Below are positions 12,401 to 25,500 of a DNA stretch of 64,000 bases, piece after piece (position 1 is the stretch's first letter; every line of letters starts with the position of its first letter). The position numbers and the translations under genes are program-made. The notes beneath the pieces were generated by a model, which did not search any database, had not been told where the DNA came from, and saw only the letters and a list, made by a program, of their open reading frames with translations. This DNA is from Bolinopsis microptera (lineage: Eukaryota; Ctenophora; Tentaculata; Lobata; Bolinopsidae): NCBI RefSeq assembly GCF_026151205.1, contig NC_087080.1, forward strand, positions 14,579,337 through 14,643,336. The letters run 5' to 3'.

Positions 12401-12591
12401 TCATGGCCTGAACTTTAATAGTCAAGTGATGCTAAAGCAGAGCACAAATATGTAATAAGTTAATAGATAAAAATACTGATTCAATGATTAAAATTATAGC
12501 TGTGAGTGTCAATAAATTACTGTGTCATAAAAAAAGGAACGATGTACACGTGATCTGAGATACCAATATCTCAATATCAAAAGGATAGTGT
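9418..12591. other. Gene-free intergenic region
   Basis: About 3.2 kb of AT-rich sequence with short ORFs only. It contains a short (aat)n run near 9940 and a small GC-richer island near 11,150-11,230, neither with a clear role. No exon pairs with convincing splice sites or protein similarity were found. Transposon remnants are possible given the retroelement just to the right. Confidence 0.5.
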
Positions 12592-13932
12592 CTAGAAACA
12601 TTCATAGTCCATGGTGGCAGGTATCAAGTTAAACGAAGTTACACTGACTGGCAATGTATACGATTGCCGTCTCCCTCTCTCACCCCTGACCGCTATCAGG
12701 GTGCTCCTGAGGATTGAGAATCTAATCCTGGTGCGCATGTAACACATAATAGCCGCATAGTCTTCTCCTCTCTTCTGGGATAGTTTTTCAGCGAGTCTCT
12801 TGTGGTATCTTGTGGCTTGTGGACCCCATCCGCCATTTGTTGAGTATATAAGTGGGGTAAAGGTGCCTTTTTCCACCTGGATGATTCTGTTGTTGTACTT
12901 TTTCATTTTCCTCATTTCATGAGCTTTATAGATCTGTTCCATATCTTTTTTGACATATGTGGGTGAGTTGGGGTGGGTAACACAGACATCAAAGAATGTT
13001 CGTTCAAATGTGCTCCAGAGACCTCGTGAGGATACATCAGGTGCAGCTCTATCAGCATTGGTACCAACAATTTCTTCATTATCAAGGGGTATCAATGCTG
13101 GCTCAGTCACTACATCTCTGCATACTTCACGCTGCAGCTCTGCATTTAGATCGCGGATGTTGTTGTGTCTCATAGAAACATAGCCACCTTTCTTGCATAT
13201 AAGTGTGTGATTCACATTATTTCTCTCTCCACAAGCACAGTGAAATGGGGTGTTAGGGATCTCCCAACCATAACGCAAGTACAGAGCATCACGGAACTCA
13301 ATCTTGTTCAGGGAGTAGCCAAATCTCTTCAATGGAAGTGCAGTAAGCCAACATCCTGAACCTTTCTCTTTGATGAACTGGAGAGATCTCTTTAGGTTGG
13401 GATCTCTTACACTGTCCTCTATTGATTTGCTAACCGTACATAAGTGTTTCTCCTTGATTGCCTTGAGACTTTTTATAATGTCATTTTGAATTGACATGTT
13501 GTAATGTTCAAGGGTGTTTTGCTGGTTGATAATCAGGTCTGTGAGGTCTTTTGTGATGGTGACTGAGGCTGTGAATTCTCTATTGCAGTTTTCAACTGGG
13601 TTGGAGATACCTAGGCCACCATGTCTGACTGGCAATGCAAATATGGAGCGGTCCAAGTCTGCTACGTTCTTACCCAAGATTGCTGGAATAAAATCTGTTC
13701 TGATGCAATCCTCCAATGGTTGAAACAAGTGACTTATACCCGGGATGGTCCTCTGAATGAACGTCCACCGGTGACAAATTCCCTTAGTATATGCAGTCAA
13801 AGCAGCTTGGGGCTCCTCAACAGCAATTGATGACAACAGCTTGATGTCCTGACACCATTTATGGACTTTATCTGAGACATATTTGTTCTTAAAAGCTTCG
13901 CTGCCAATTGCTGCAATAACAAATCTATCCAG
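12592..13932 (-). mobile_element. 5'-truncated non-LTR retrotransposon, C-terminal part of RT ORF with zinc motif and PD-D endonuclease-like motif
   Basis: The frame is open from 13932 to 12592 (about 446 codons, stop TAG just upstream). It matches the region after the RT catalytic core in a retroelement family common in cnidarians, sponges and other invertebrates: an AAIGSEAFKNKYVSDKV lead-in, LLSSIAVEEPQAALTAYT, RTIPGISHL, FALPVRHGGLGISNP, then a zinc motif (CACG with H and C at HTLIC), RHNNIRDLNAEL, and APDVSSRGLW followed by FFDVCV, which resembles the PD-(D/E)xK restriction-like endonuclease of RLE-type LINEs. The RT palm itself is missing, as expected for a 5'-truncated insertion. It lies upstream of PRPF40 on the opposite strand. 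The intact long frame suggests a young copy. The exact clade is uncertain. Confidence 0.75.
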
Positions 13933-14469
13933 CTAGTGTCTTCGTTAATGGCGAAGATTGAGAAGTACAACAGTCCTCTTGCATTTAGAGATAAGATCAT
14001 CCCTTCTGGCAGAGCAGGATCATGTTAAGTTTATGGCTATTTTGAGTAAATGTGTCAACCTCTGTTTTTCGGGACGATGGTGTCCTAAATCTGCTTCTGT
14101 GGCAGACATTTTTCCCATGGGTCCCAAAACAGACACTTACACTTGTATAAATTTGGTAATGCTCCAAGAGCCTCTTCTGACCAGTTCGTTTCATCCTGCT
14201 GTATGTATGTATTTTGTATAACTATTTAACATATATAATTGACTTTCAGTGATCCAAAATGAAATTATAATGTTTTAATATGTTAATAATGTTAGATCTT
14301 TTCAATTGCACCAATGGTGTAGGTCGTAATTTTATTTATAGAATTCTTTTTAATGTAACTCCTTGGACAATTTGTAAATGAAACACCAAGAAGTATGAAG
14401 AAATCACATTTGATCAAACAACAAACATGTATTTATGTCATATCTCCTAATTAGTATACTATTTCAGAC

Positions 14470-17069
14470 ATGGCATTTAGACCAGGATCACACATAAACC
14501 TGATGGGGAATATACATCACCAGATTCCCCATAATACCATTCAAATGAGGCCTCAAGGTATGATGCAAGGCTTTGCTAACCAGCAACCAGGCTTCAATCA
14601 CATGATGATCAATAACAGTATGCACAGACAAGAGGTTTCTCAAAGGGCTGGACCTATGCCACCTTTGAGTCAAGGCATGAATCCGTCAGAGATACCTTTA
14701 CCGGGCCCTGGGCCAGGTCATCCTGGTGGAGGCCCTATGATGGGTGGCCCAATGCAAAATGCTCCACCTCCTATGCCTGATAATGCAAACCCTATGATGA
14801 ACATGATGGACCCAAATATGATGATGATGATGCCCCAAATGATGGCTATGGCACAGATGGCTATGTCACAAAATTCGGCTGCTGGTTCAAAAAAGAAGAA
14901 AAAAGCTAGCCTGTGGACTAAACATACTTCGCCAGATGGAAGGACATATTATTATCACAGTGAAACAAAACAGTCCTCATGGTCAAAACCTGATGAACTT
15001 AAAACACCCTCAGAAAGACTGCTATCTAAATGTTCCTGGAAAGAACATAAACATGCAGAAACAGGTAACTATATTAATGTATTTATGCAAATATTGAGTT
15101 TTACCTAAAATGTTTTTGGGATAATATTGTGTTTAATGTTAGTATGTATCACTTTTTCCAGTTGATTTGTTTTAGATCTAAATCATTTGGTACACAATTC
15201 AAGTCAATTGATCAATATTATATTTCAGCTAAAATCTACTTCTACAATTCTGATACTAAAGAATCAACTTGGACAGAGCCAGAGGAATTCACAAAAATGA
15301 AAGAAGAAATCAAGAAACTTGAGGAAAAAGAGGCACAAGCTGACAGCAGTGAAAAGGAAGGTGAGGAAAAGGATGCAGAAAAGAAAGAGGAATCTGAGGG
15401 GGAGGAAGTTGTTTATGAAACCAAAGAAGATGCCAAAAATGCTTTTAAACAGCTCCTCAAAGACAAAAGTGTACCTTCTACTGCTACATGGGAACAGGCG
15501 ATGAAGCAAATATCTACTGATAAACGCTACAATGCTATTCCCAAGCTGAATGAAAAGAAACAGGCATTCAATGCATATAAAACTCAGAAAGCTAAAGAAG
15601 AAAAGGAAGAAGAGCGCCAAGCTGCAAAAGAGGCAAAAGAAAAACTTTATGAATACCTTATTTCTCTTCCCCATATGAATTCCAACATGCTGTATCGCAA
15701 AGCTCATGAACTTTTAGAGTCCCACAAAGAGTGGTCAGTTGTGCCTGAACGAGATCGCAAAGATGTGTTTGAGGATGCAATTTTCTTTTTGTCAAAGAAA
15801 GAGAAAAAAGAAGAAACTGAACTGAGAGTGAAGCAAAAGGAAGAACTAGCTATTCTTTTAGAGGATGTTAAGGAGATCTCTTACAAAACGACATGGGCTG
15901 ATGCACAAGAAGTTCTATTATCCTATAAAACGTTTAAAAACAATATTCTGTTTGAAAACATTGACAAAGAAGACATGCTGGTGGTGTTCATGGAGCACAT
16001 CAAAGCCCTTGAACTTGATTTTGAAGATGAAAAACAGAAAAAATTCGCTAAAGAGCGTCGTGCTCAGAGAATCAACAGGGACTGTTTTATCAAACTTTTG
16101 AATGAGCTTCATGAAACAAAGAAGCTCGATTCTACCTCTCTTTGGGCAGATTTATATTCCATCATTAGCAAAGACATTCGTTATGGGGTTATGCTTGGTC
16201 AGCCAGGATCAACTCCTCTTGATTTGTTCAAGTTCTATCTGGAGGATCTCAAGTCAACAATGCACGAGGACAAGAAAACAATAAAGGAGGTTTTGAAACA
16301 GGCTAACTTCGAGGTCGAACCCGATACATCATATGAGAAGTTTCACTCAATCATATCTGGCACTGATAAAACAAAAGGCATCGACAAGGGCAACATAAAG
16401 TTACACTTTTTGACTCTCTTAGAAAAGGCTGAGGCCAGAGAGAAGGAAGCACAGAGAGCAGAAGAAAGAAAGTTAAAGAGAAAGGAAGCTGCATTTAAAC
16501 ACATGCTCAAAGATGCTAGTCCCCCTATCACCACTGATGATGAGTGGAGCAAGATCAAGTCAAGATTCGAAAAAGATCCAGCTTATATTGCATTTTCTGA
16601 TGACGACAAAAGTCGATCAAAACTTTTCAAAGAATATGCTTCATCACTGGAGCCTGAATCAAATTCAGAAGATAATAATTCCGATAAACATAAAAAGAAG
16701 AGACACAAGAAAGACAAGAAACACAAGCACAGAGCTAAAAGGTCACCATCGTATGAAATGACTGGTTCAAGTGATGAGGATCGCAAGAAGAAGCAGAAGA
16801 AGGTTGTTGATGAGCCATCAGAGGAAGAGAAAGAAGAACCCAAGAAGAAGGAGAAGAAAGCAAAGAAGAAGAGTAAGAAGAAGAAGAAGGAAAAGAGTGT
16901 GCATGAATCAGATTCCGAAACTGAGAAGAAGAGAAAGAAATCAAGTAAACATTCAAGCGACAAAGATGAGAAAAGTGGAGAGAGTGAAAATGAGTCTGAT
17001 GATGATCTTAGTGAGACAGAACTCGAAAAACGCAGGAAAAAACTCTTAGAAGAACTTTCTCGACATTGA
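14470..17069 (+). CDS. PRPF40: PRPF40, U1 snRNP-associated pre-mRNA-processing factor 40 (two WW, six FF domains)
   Basis: Two exons (14470-15064 and 15229-17069) join as ACA-G/CT and give 811 aa. N-terminal 140 residues are Met/Pro/Gly-rich (runs such as [13 protein letters not shown]). WW1 starts at [19 protein letters not shown]2 is split by the intron ([21 protein letters not shown]). Six FF domains follow: [59 protein letters not shown] and AAFKHMLKD. The tail is Lys/Glu/Ser-rich with RSPSYE, nuclear-type. PRPF40 bridges U1 snRNP at the 5' splice site with branch-point proteins, its WW domains binding proline-rich SF1. A ttcag acceptor ends 2 nt before the ATG. The A/B paralogue split is vertebrate, so no suffix is given. 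Confidence 0.95.
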
Positions 17070-17754
17070 ATGGGAGATTCTGGCTCAACATGTTTCGTAT
17101 AGCACTTGACGTTTGTTATTTGAAGATGCAGTCGATTTAACAGTATAATTTCTTAGTATTTTACAGTTTATTTTGCTGAAATGCAGCCTGAATCGGATTC
17201 ATTCGACTGTGTGTGTAAACTCGATTTTCTTGCACTATTTTAAAATCATAACAGCCAATTTTATCCTCTACTTTATCCTCTAATTCTACGCCTACGGCCA
17301 TGTGATATGTTGGTTTTTATGATAACCTTGTACTCTAATCTGGGGAGAGAGGATTTGAGATTATGTGTACATCCACTTTATCCATCCGTGCTTTCTTAAC
17401 TTTAATGAAGAGGGTACATAGTTTCCAGAAATCATTTGATCTCTACCAATTACACAATGCATAACCTATGTTAAAGAATTTATCGATCAAAATCTAAATT
17501 ATCATGATCTATGATTTCGAATTCAGTACTGTGTAGATTTCCAGTACTCACATTTATCATTGGCTAACTTTTATGATGTTTACGTTTCGTTGTTTGCTTG
17601 AGAGAATAATTAATGCAACTTTCTAAATTCTCATTGACCCAAATTATCAACTTGTTCCCTGTTAAAAATGTATTCTAATTTTAAAAGTATCAGACTATTG
17701 AAATTATACTTTGATTAAAGTTAAATTTGTTTTTAAGCAGTGAAACACTTCTTC
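17070..17754. other. Spacer between PRPF40 and WARS2
   Basis: The 685-bp spacer holds the PRPF40 3' UTR and WARS2 5' end. A cag acceptor-like site at about 17738-17740 precedes the WARS2 ATG by 14 nt. No other gene is seen. Confidence 0.5.
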
Positions 17755-19281
17755 ATGATAGCTTGCAGAAGAGTACTGTCAACATGTCCCACCCGGATAG
17801 TCTCTGCCATACAGCCCACTGGGGAGCCCCACTTGGGCAACTATTTGGGGGCTCTCAAACACTGGATAGCTCTTCAAGATCAACATCAGAACTGTATTTT
17901 TGGGTGAGCTCATTACTATTAAATGATTATGAATGCATGACAGGGTGACACTTTTGCTCCACAATTCGAAATTGAATACACTTATATAGTTTTTAAATTT
18001 AATAGCTTAGCTTAGTTTTGGGATGGAGGAGTATTGGCAATTAACAAACATGCCCACAAATTTTAAAAACCATTCCACAGTCCTGTATAATACTAACAAC
18101 AGTCGTGTATTATATTAATGTAATATGTACATTGTACACAATTTCTTATGTATCACCTCTCTCCTCAGGGTAGCTGACAATCACGTTTTTACCAGTAAAA
18201 CAACAGCAAAACAAGTTAGGTCTAACACCCACAGTCAAGTTGCAGTGCTGTTGTCGTTAGGACTTGATCCAGACAGAGTTATCTTATATAAACACAGTGC
18301 TGTGTTGCAGCACACTGCTCTCGCTTGGCTACTCTCTACTTCTGCTACTTCAGGTTACTCCTTCGTTTTGACTTATAAATACTGAACTTCTTTATTCACT
18401 ATAAAATACCACTATAAAGGCCTCCAGTACCTATTTTATACTCGGCTCTTTTGTACTTCATCTCTTTAACAGCTGTTTATGACGTATTGATTAATTAATC
18501 CGATTTATTTACAGACATAAATTGGTCTTGTGAAACTGCTTAATCTAGACCTGACAATGTTTCTTTACTTGTTTTGTAAATGTTTTAAATCTCAGGACTA
18601 ATATCCAGACTGCGAGCCTTGCCCCAGTACAGAGAAAAGTCCCAAATACACGACAACCTAGGACTACTAACATACCCCGTCCTGATGAGTGCTGACATTC
18701 TCCTCTTCCACGGGACCCACATTCCAGTGGGAGAGGACCAGAACATCCACATAGAGTTCTGTAACTCAATCGCGCAGTACTTTAACCGCGCGTACAAGTC
18801 TCACGTGTTTGGGACGGTTTCACAGCTGTTGACCACGTCGCCGCGCGTTAAGAGTCTCGCAGATCCTAGCCAGAAGATGAGCAAGTCGTATGGGAGGCCC
18901 AGCGGGGTGGTGGGCATGTTGGATACTGATGATCAGATTAGGAAGAAGGTGAAGAAAGCAGTGACGGATTCGTTTGGGGCGATTACTGTTGATTTGGAGA
19001 CGAGGCCTGGGGTTTATAATCTTTTGCAGCTTTTATCAGCTGTTAGTGATGCAGATTTCCATGACGTATGTAAGAAGTATGAATCAAAGAACGTGGTGAC
19101 TTTAAAGAATGATTTATCAGATTGTTTGGTTGAAACAATAGGACCAGTGAGAAATAGGGCGCTAGAACTGATAAAAGATAAGGAATTTATTGAGAAGGTT
19201 CTAGCAGGTGGAGCAGAGAAAGCAAGTGATATTGCTGAGAGGAATTTAGATGAGATTTATCGGACTATTGGGCTAAAATAG
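17755..19281 (+). CDS. WARS2: Mitochondrial tryptophanyl-tRNA synthetase
   Basis: Three exons (17755-17903, 18169-18353, 18596-19281) join in phase to 339 aa; human WARS2 is 360 aa. It charges mitochondrial tRNA-Trp with tryptophan. The N-terminus has a short basic leader ([15 protein letters not shown]), then the Rossmann start [20 protein letters not shown] carrying the class I HIGH-type motif (HLGN). Exon 2 gives [18 protein letters not shown]. Exon 3 has [31 protein letters not shown] and the KMSKS motif intact. These blocks are those of bacterial-type TrpRS, not the cytosolic enzyme. It ends only 290 bp before the GPAA1 start on the same strand, with no AATAAA seen between, so read-through or co-transcription is possible. 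Confidence 0.95.
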
Positions 19282-19571
19282 GCTTTGATATTTTGCTTTG
19301 TAAATTAAGTGACTTCGATTTATTTATTTTTGTACAGTGAAGTACGTTGTTATTTGAAAATATCTAAGTGACCCTTTCATAAATCATTTCGTAATACGTA
19401 CAGTACGTATTATTTTTTCTTTGTATTTCAATGATGCTTAACGTTTTCACACAAGATTTACCATGACGTCCAAAATTTGTTTTTAAAAATCCCATAGTTT
19501 CTGTCATTCAAATTTCAAGATTAAGCTTGTTTCATTCAAGATTTAGCTTCAAGTATCATTCAGAATTAAGG

Positions 19572-22500
19572 ATGAAGTTATTACTGAATAGAAGCCGAGC
19601 TAAGAAGCTACAAAAGATATTGACATCCAAGAATAAGCTTATTTGTAAGTTCAGTTACTTTAAGATTTGATATTGTATTCTTAGAATTATTAATTATAGC
19701 CATCATCCGCTCACCAGACTCAATTTCCTGTGGTAATCTTATAGCGATGTAAAGTTTTACTAGCACTACAAGATACTTTGTTTAGATATTCAGAAGCTAA
19801 TTAGCTAATTAGCTACTAATATATGCTAAATTCACATTTCATTTTCAGGTGCACTGCTTTACCTAGCAGGGGTGATAGGAATAGCACTATTTGCTGACAT
19901 GCGAGTAAATCAGAACTCATTTGTTTCGGAAAATGCTCTTCTCCCGGGATATGTCGTTACCAAATACCAGCAACAATCGGTGGGTTGTAATGATCAATTT
20001 TTATATTGAGTTTAATTTTTAGCAAGGTGTTTTAACCAATAGATGACGGCAATCATGGTAATAAGGTGAAGTCCATATTTTAGTAGAAAAACTGATTTGT
20101 GCTTTCTACAGCATTCCTATCTTTTCAGGTATTAAATCTAGTCCACCTCCTCGTGATTACCGTTATCTATCAGCGTTTTGTGACCAAATAAAATACACCT
20201 CTAAAAGTTGACAAAATAGATGTTCGAAGTTGATTACTTATCACAAAATCCCTTCAGTTATACATTATATATTAATTTTTTCTTAAATGTTATCTCAAAA
20301 TCTCACTCAGAAAATTTCGTAGGATTCAGTCATTACATCTTAAATGATAACGTTCTTCAAAAGGAGAAAAAAATTAAGCCTCCAAAAAAACTGCATTTCA
20401 AAGTTTAAAGTTCAACAATTATTAACTTATATCAATTTATAAATAATTGTATTGTCCAGATAGCAGTGTCTCTCAACAAAGAGTTGCTAATTACTAATTA
20501 CTAATTCAAACTTAACACAACACTAATTATAAATAATTGTATTGTCCAGGTAGCAGTGTCCCTCAACAAAGAGTTCTCCTCTCTAACAGACCGATCAGAG
20601 CGTCATCAGTGGATTATAGAGAAGTTCACTGGTCTAGGTGTTGAGGTGTATACTCAGAACTTTACTGTTAACCGACCCCTCGTGGGTGATAAGGTGAGAT
20701 ATCCTGAAATTAGGGCACTTTAGTGTGAAATTAAGTCGTAATTAACGGGTTTAAAAGCAGTTCAAAGGCTGCAAATAGTGTCATTCCTATACTAGGCAGT
20801 AGGCAATTTCGAATGTTGCTGAATTTTGATACGATTGTATTTCTTGCTATTAGCAAACATTTTTAAATATTTCAAAACAAAGTAAATACTAAATACTCCC
20901 TTTCTACCGCAGATATCCGGAGACAACATCTACGCCATCTACCGAGCTCCCAAAGTAGCCAGTACAGAAGCTGTGGTGTTCTCAACCACGCTGAAAGACA
21001 GCCAGTTCGCCATCCCTCTCATGCTGTCTCTATGTCACCTGATTTCTAAGCAAACTATCTGGGCTAAAGATGTTATCTTTCTGGTGGGGTTATAAAATAT
21101 GAGTTTTCTGTTTTTTGAATCATCTTTTCACTGTAAATCTGTAAATCGGAAATATTCCTCGCAATACTAACCTATACTAAGAATATGTCCGATAAAAAGT
21201 AAATTAAACAAATTAAACAAAAGTTAATTAGTAGTTAAATGTTTATTAACCCGACAATTTACCCAGATATCAGAAGAGGAAGAGTATGGTATTGGAGCTT
21301 GGTTACAATCCTACCATGACATCAACACTTTACCTTACATCACAGCTAGTCCTGTACTTACCCACTCAGGTCAGATTTGAGTTACGGTTGATCAAGATGG
21401 TATGGTAGTTTATGATTTCCTAACTATAAATTTAAACTTAATTAAAGGTAAGTTTCTTTACAAATTTAAACTTCTGAATCTATATCTGGTTTTACTGGAA
21501 GTACCGATTATTAATGCGGAACCTTTTCCAGGTGCAATACAAGCAGCACTACATCTTGACATGCCTGTTTACTCTTTTGATAGAATAAGAATGTACGTGG
21601 AAGCTATTAACGGTCAACTACCTGATATTGACCTGGTAAGTAAAACTTCAACTTAACAATTAAATTTACGTTTTTAAACGTAAATTTAATTGTTAAGTTA
21701 AGAAATTCATTTTAAAATAAATTTCTTAAATTCTATCAATGATTAATTTAAAATGTTTTGAAAAATAATGCCATATTCCTAAAGTAAGTGGTGAAGTAAA
21801 AAGTATACAATTCAGCTATAATATAATTTTGCTCTTTGTTAATGAAGGGATAAAACGCGATTTATCTTTCCCAGATAAACCTGTTTTATCCTTCACCAAC
21901 ATATTTAAGAGTCAGGGTTAGGAAAATACACGAATTTAATAACTGTAACGTTTAGTCCTATATATTACAAATTATCCACCAAAGGTTTTAGATAAACATC
22001 TGAAAAACTTACCGTATTTCTTGCACGAAGGAAGTGATGACTGGTCCCAGGTCCCGGTGGCAGTACATATAAGTACTCTGCTTCCTTGCACCATGTGACC
22101 AGCAGTACATTTTACTTTAACTACTTTGTCAGGAGGTGACAAGGTGATATTCGGGAACATGTGCGTTATGTTAGCGTTAGTCAGTTCCGGACAGTATGTC
22201 ACTGAAATTAAATTCATATGTGATATGATGATTGCCCAGTTGGACCAATACAATTTCGATGCAGTGCGAATAAATTTGTAAAATTTTGAATACAAAACTA
22301 CAATGCTCGACGGCAATCTTTTTGATTCCTTACCACACTCAGTTCTCTTAGAGTTAGGTCCCTGTCCAGGGGTTTTGCAAGGTACACACGATGAGGATTC
22401 TTCGTTAGCGCTGATTTTGTTTTTAGGACACTCTTCGCACGTGTTCATGTCACTATTTTTGTAGGTTCCCGCTGTACAGGGTTCTGTAAAATAAGGAAAT

Positions 22501-25500
22501 CGTTAGAAGAACAGATCAGACGTGTTAACTGTTAGAGTAACATTAGATGGCATGTGACAAAATTCTCATCACGATTTTTCGATACAATTATTTCCACCCG
22601 TATTAATATTACCAATAAGAAATATTGATGATCTGCACTGCAGCTCTACTGACGACTTCTATCTTACACCGAATTTTATAGGGATAAATTTCAATGGATG
22701 GATGGGATAAGAGATCAAGAAACTTGACATATTACCAACCAGTAATTAAGACTAGTTTACTTACGACACACAGAGTGAAGAAAATCTGGTTCTGAACCTT
22801 CTTCGCATTTGTCGCATATTTCGTCACTGGAGCCTGTGATCAAACCTTCTCCACAAGTAACTGAAGAATTTATTATCTAACCACGTATTTATTGACCCAT
22901 AAATTGCATTACATGTAAATTTCCCCATGATCAAATTATTCACGAGATACGTACTTCTTGAATCTTGGCATCATAATCAAATTCTTATTGAACTCGCTAA
23001 TTGTAAGCAAAATACACCCAGCTTGAAGCTTACCATAAACATTTAGTGTCACTGTAACTTCGGATGACGCAGCTGAGGGGTACAGATAAGTTGCAGGTGT
23101 TACCACGCAGGTGTAGTCCGTATCCTCTTGCGGGTTAGTCACTGTTAAGGTTGATACCTGGATGCCACTGTTCAGGTCCCCCTCTGAAGATCCTTCTATA
23201 ACTCGATCTCCTCCTTTCTTCCAAATCACAGTAGATCTTGCTGAAAGTCCAGTTATCTTACAGGAAATAGTTGTGGTTGTGCCAACATGAGTATCTTTGC
23301 CTATCGGCTCGACATCTGAAAAATCAGTATTTATTAATTGTAACGTATTTATTAATTGTAACGTCATTGCTAAATTTAAGCAATAGTATGTACTCTACTT
23401 GTTAACTATAGGTTAAGACTCTAGAATTATTATTCTAAATTCACTTTTGATGTAAAAGTTCATTGATACTCAAAAAACCGTTCTTACTGTAAACGTTCAG
23501 CTGGACGGCAAAAAGTTCCTCGGCAGACACGGCACAACTGTAGATTTTATCAGTGGAGACAGCAGCTGCTTTCAGAGTCAGTGTCCCTGTTTGACTGTTG
23601 CTGGCATCATCATACGATCCTGGATTCACCGAAAAGTCATCATCTCCAATTGTGAATCCAGACCATGTAATTGTCATCTGTCCTGCGATGTTAGTAATCT
23701 TGCAAGTGAGCGTACTATCTGTGTTGACGCGGACTACTCTGTTTGTAACCTCCACATCTTAGGAAAATTTGTTATTTTAACATAACAGTCGCAGTGTGAG
23801 ATCAAATCTTTAATATTAGATTGAGATCGATAATCATACTCTTAATTCACAAAAGCTTTGCTTAAATAGCTTACCATATACGTTTAATGTCACTGTATAT
23901 TCGGATGACGCAGCTGAGGGGTACAGATAAGTTGCAGGTGTTACCACGCAGGTGTAGTCCGTATCCTCTTGTGGGTTAGTAACTGTTAAGGTTGATATCT
24001 GGATGCCACTGTTCAGGTTCCCATATGAAGATCCTTCTTCAACGTCAACTCCTCCTTTCTTCCAAATCACAGTAGATCTTGCTGACAGTCCAGTTATCTT
24101 ACAGGAAATAGTTGTGGTTGTGCCAACATGAGCATCTTTGCCTATCGGTTCGACATCTGAAAAATCAGCATTTTAACGTCATCTCGTATTATCATTAGAT
24201 TATGCTAACACTTAATTTAAATTAACAGTTGCAAAGGTGTCTCTTTTGATAAATTATCAAAATCCTTTTAGCAAATAATTGCAATAACTTAGAGTAGTAA
24301 CGAAGTTTCCAAGCCAAATTTGTGTGTTTCCCTTCGTGTCCAAAACCAATCACTTAGAGTAGTTATTATTATTATAATATGTTTCGTAAATTTAAAAAAC
24401 TATTCGAACTAGTAGTTTGCGGATAATTGTAGTTTAGTTTGACGAAAAAGTTCTTAACGCATCAGACGTCTGAATTCTAATTGGAGCAACCCCTGTTTTC
24501 AAATTTTATCCTCTGTTGCACCACGTAATGGCTTATCTCACTTGACTGGAGTTTACCTACAGAGTTCACGAAACGTTTGGGAAAAAAACTTACCATATGT
24601 TGTGCACAAAGGGAGTGGAGATTCACTCCAGGTCCCGGTGGGTGTACATGATAGTACTCTTTCTCCTTGAAGTACGTAACCATTCTCACAATGGATTGTT
24701 ACTTTCGTGCCGGGGGGTGACCGGTTGATTACCGGAGAAACGTTACTTATCTCTGAGCAGTGCTTAACTGAAAAAATTATAAAATGCTATGAAAATAATA
24801 ACAAAAGGTACTGTAGGTAATATCATTATCGTTTTTCTGCCGCGAGATACAATAATTATGTCATCTTTCTTTTCCTGTTGTGTGAGAGTAACTTACCCTC
24901 TTCAAGGTTGGTAAAACACGGCCACGCTGCTCCTTCATCATTTGGACATTTGATACTTCCAGAGCACGTTTCATCGGTAAACCCTACTAGCTCAGGACAG
25001 CATTTTCTCCCGTCCTTATGGGCGTAAGGTTTGTCCGCAGGACATCTTGTTGCTCCTGCAAGAGATATATTGTTGTGACTCGTCACAATTTTCAATTATC
25101 TAGCAGTTTTTTAATTTATCTATTACCGGTTTTACTGTTGTACACTACAGCTTCAAAGCAAAACATTCGCCACTCGAAATTGTTAATCAATGATTAAATA
25201 CGTGATTATGAGGGACTGACTTAAAGTTAAGTGCAATATAAGACCTAATATAATTATTAATTATGATATGATCTAGAACATCTTTAACGTTAACCAACCT
25301 TGCGGTGGTGTCACTTCTAGTTTAATATTGCCCACGACTTGAATATTGATATCATCTACATTAAGCCCATTCCAACTGTCGGAGCAACCTGATGTCAACT
25401 TTGCTCCGTTCAACATAACATCACCATTACTATGCAGCTCCCATGACAGAAACTCGTCATCAAAATGGACGCCGATTACTTTTGCATCTTTTTTGTCATC

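Noticed and set aside
15264..16963. Minus-strand Phe/Ser-rich ORFs opposite PRPF40
   Set aside because: Reverse complements of the Lys/Glu-rich coding sequence; no splice or start support.
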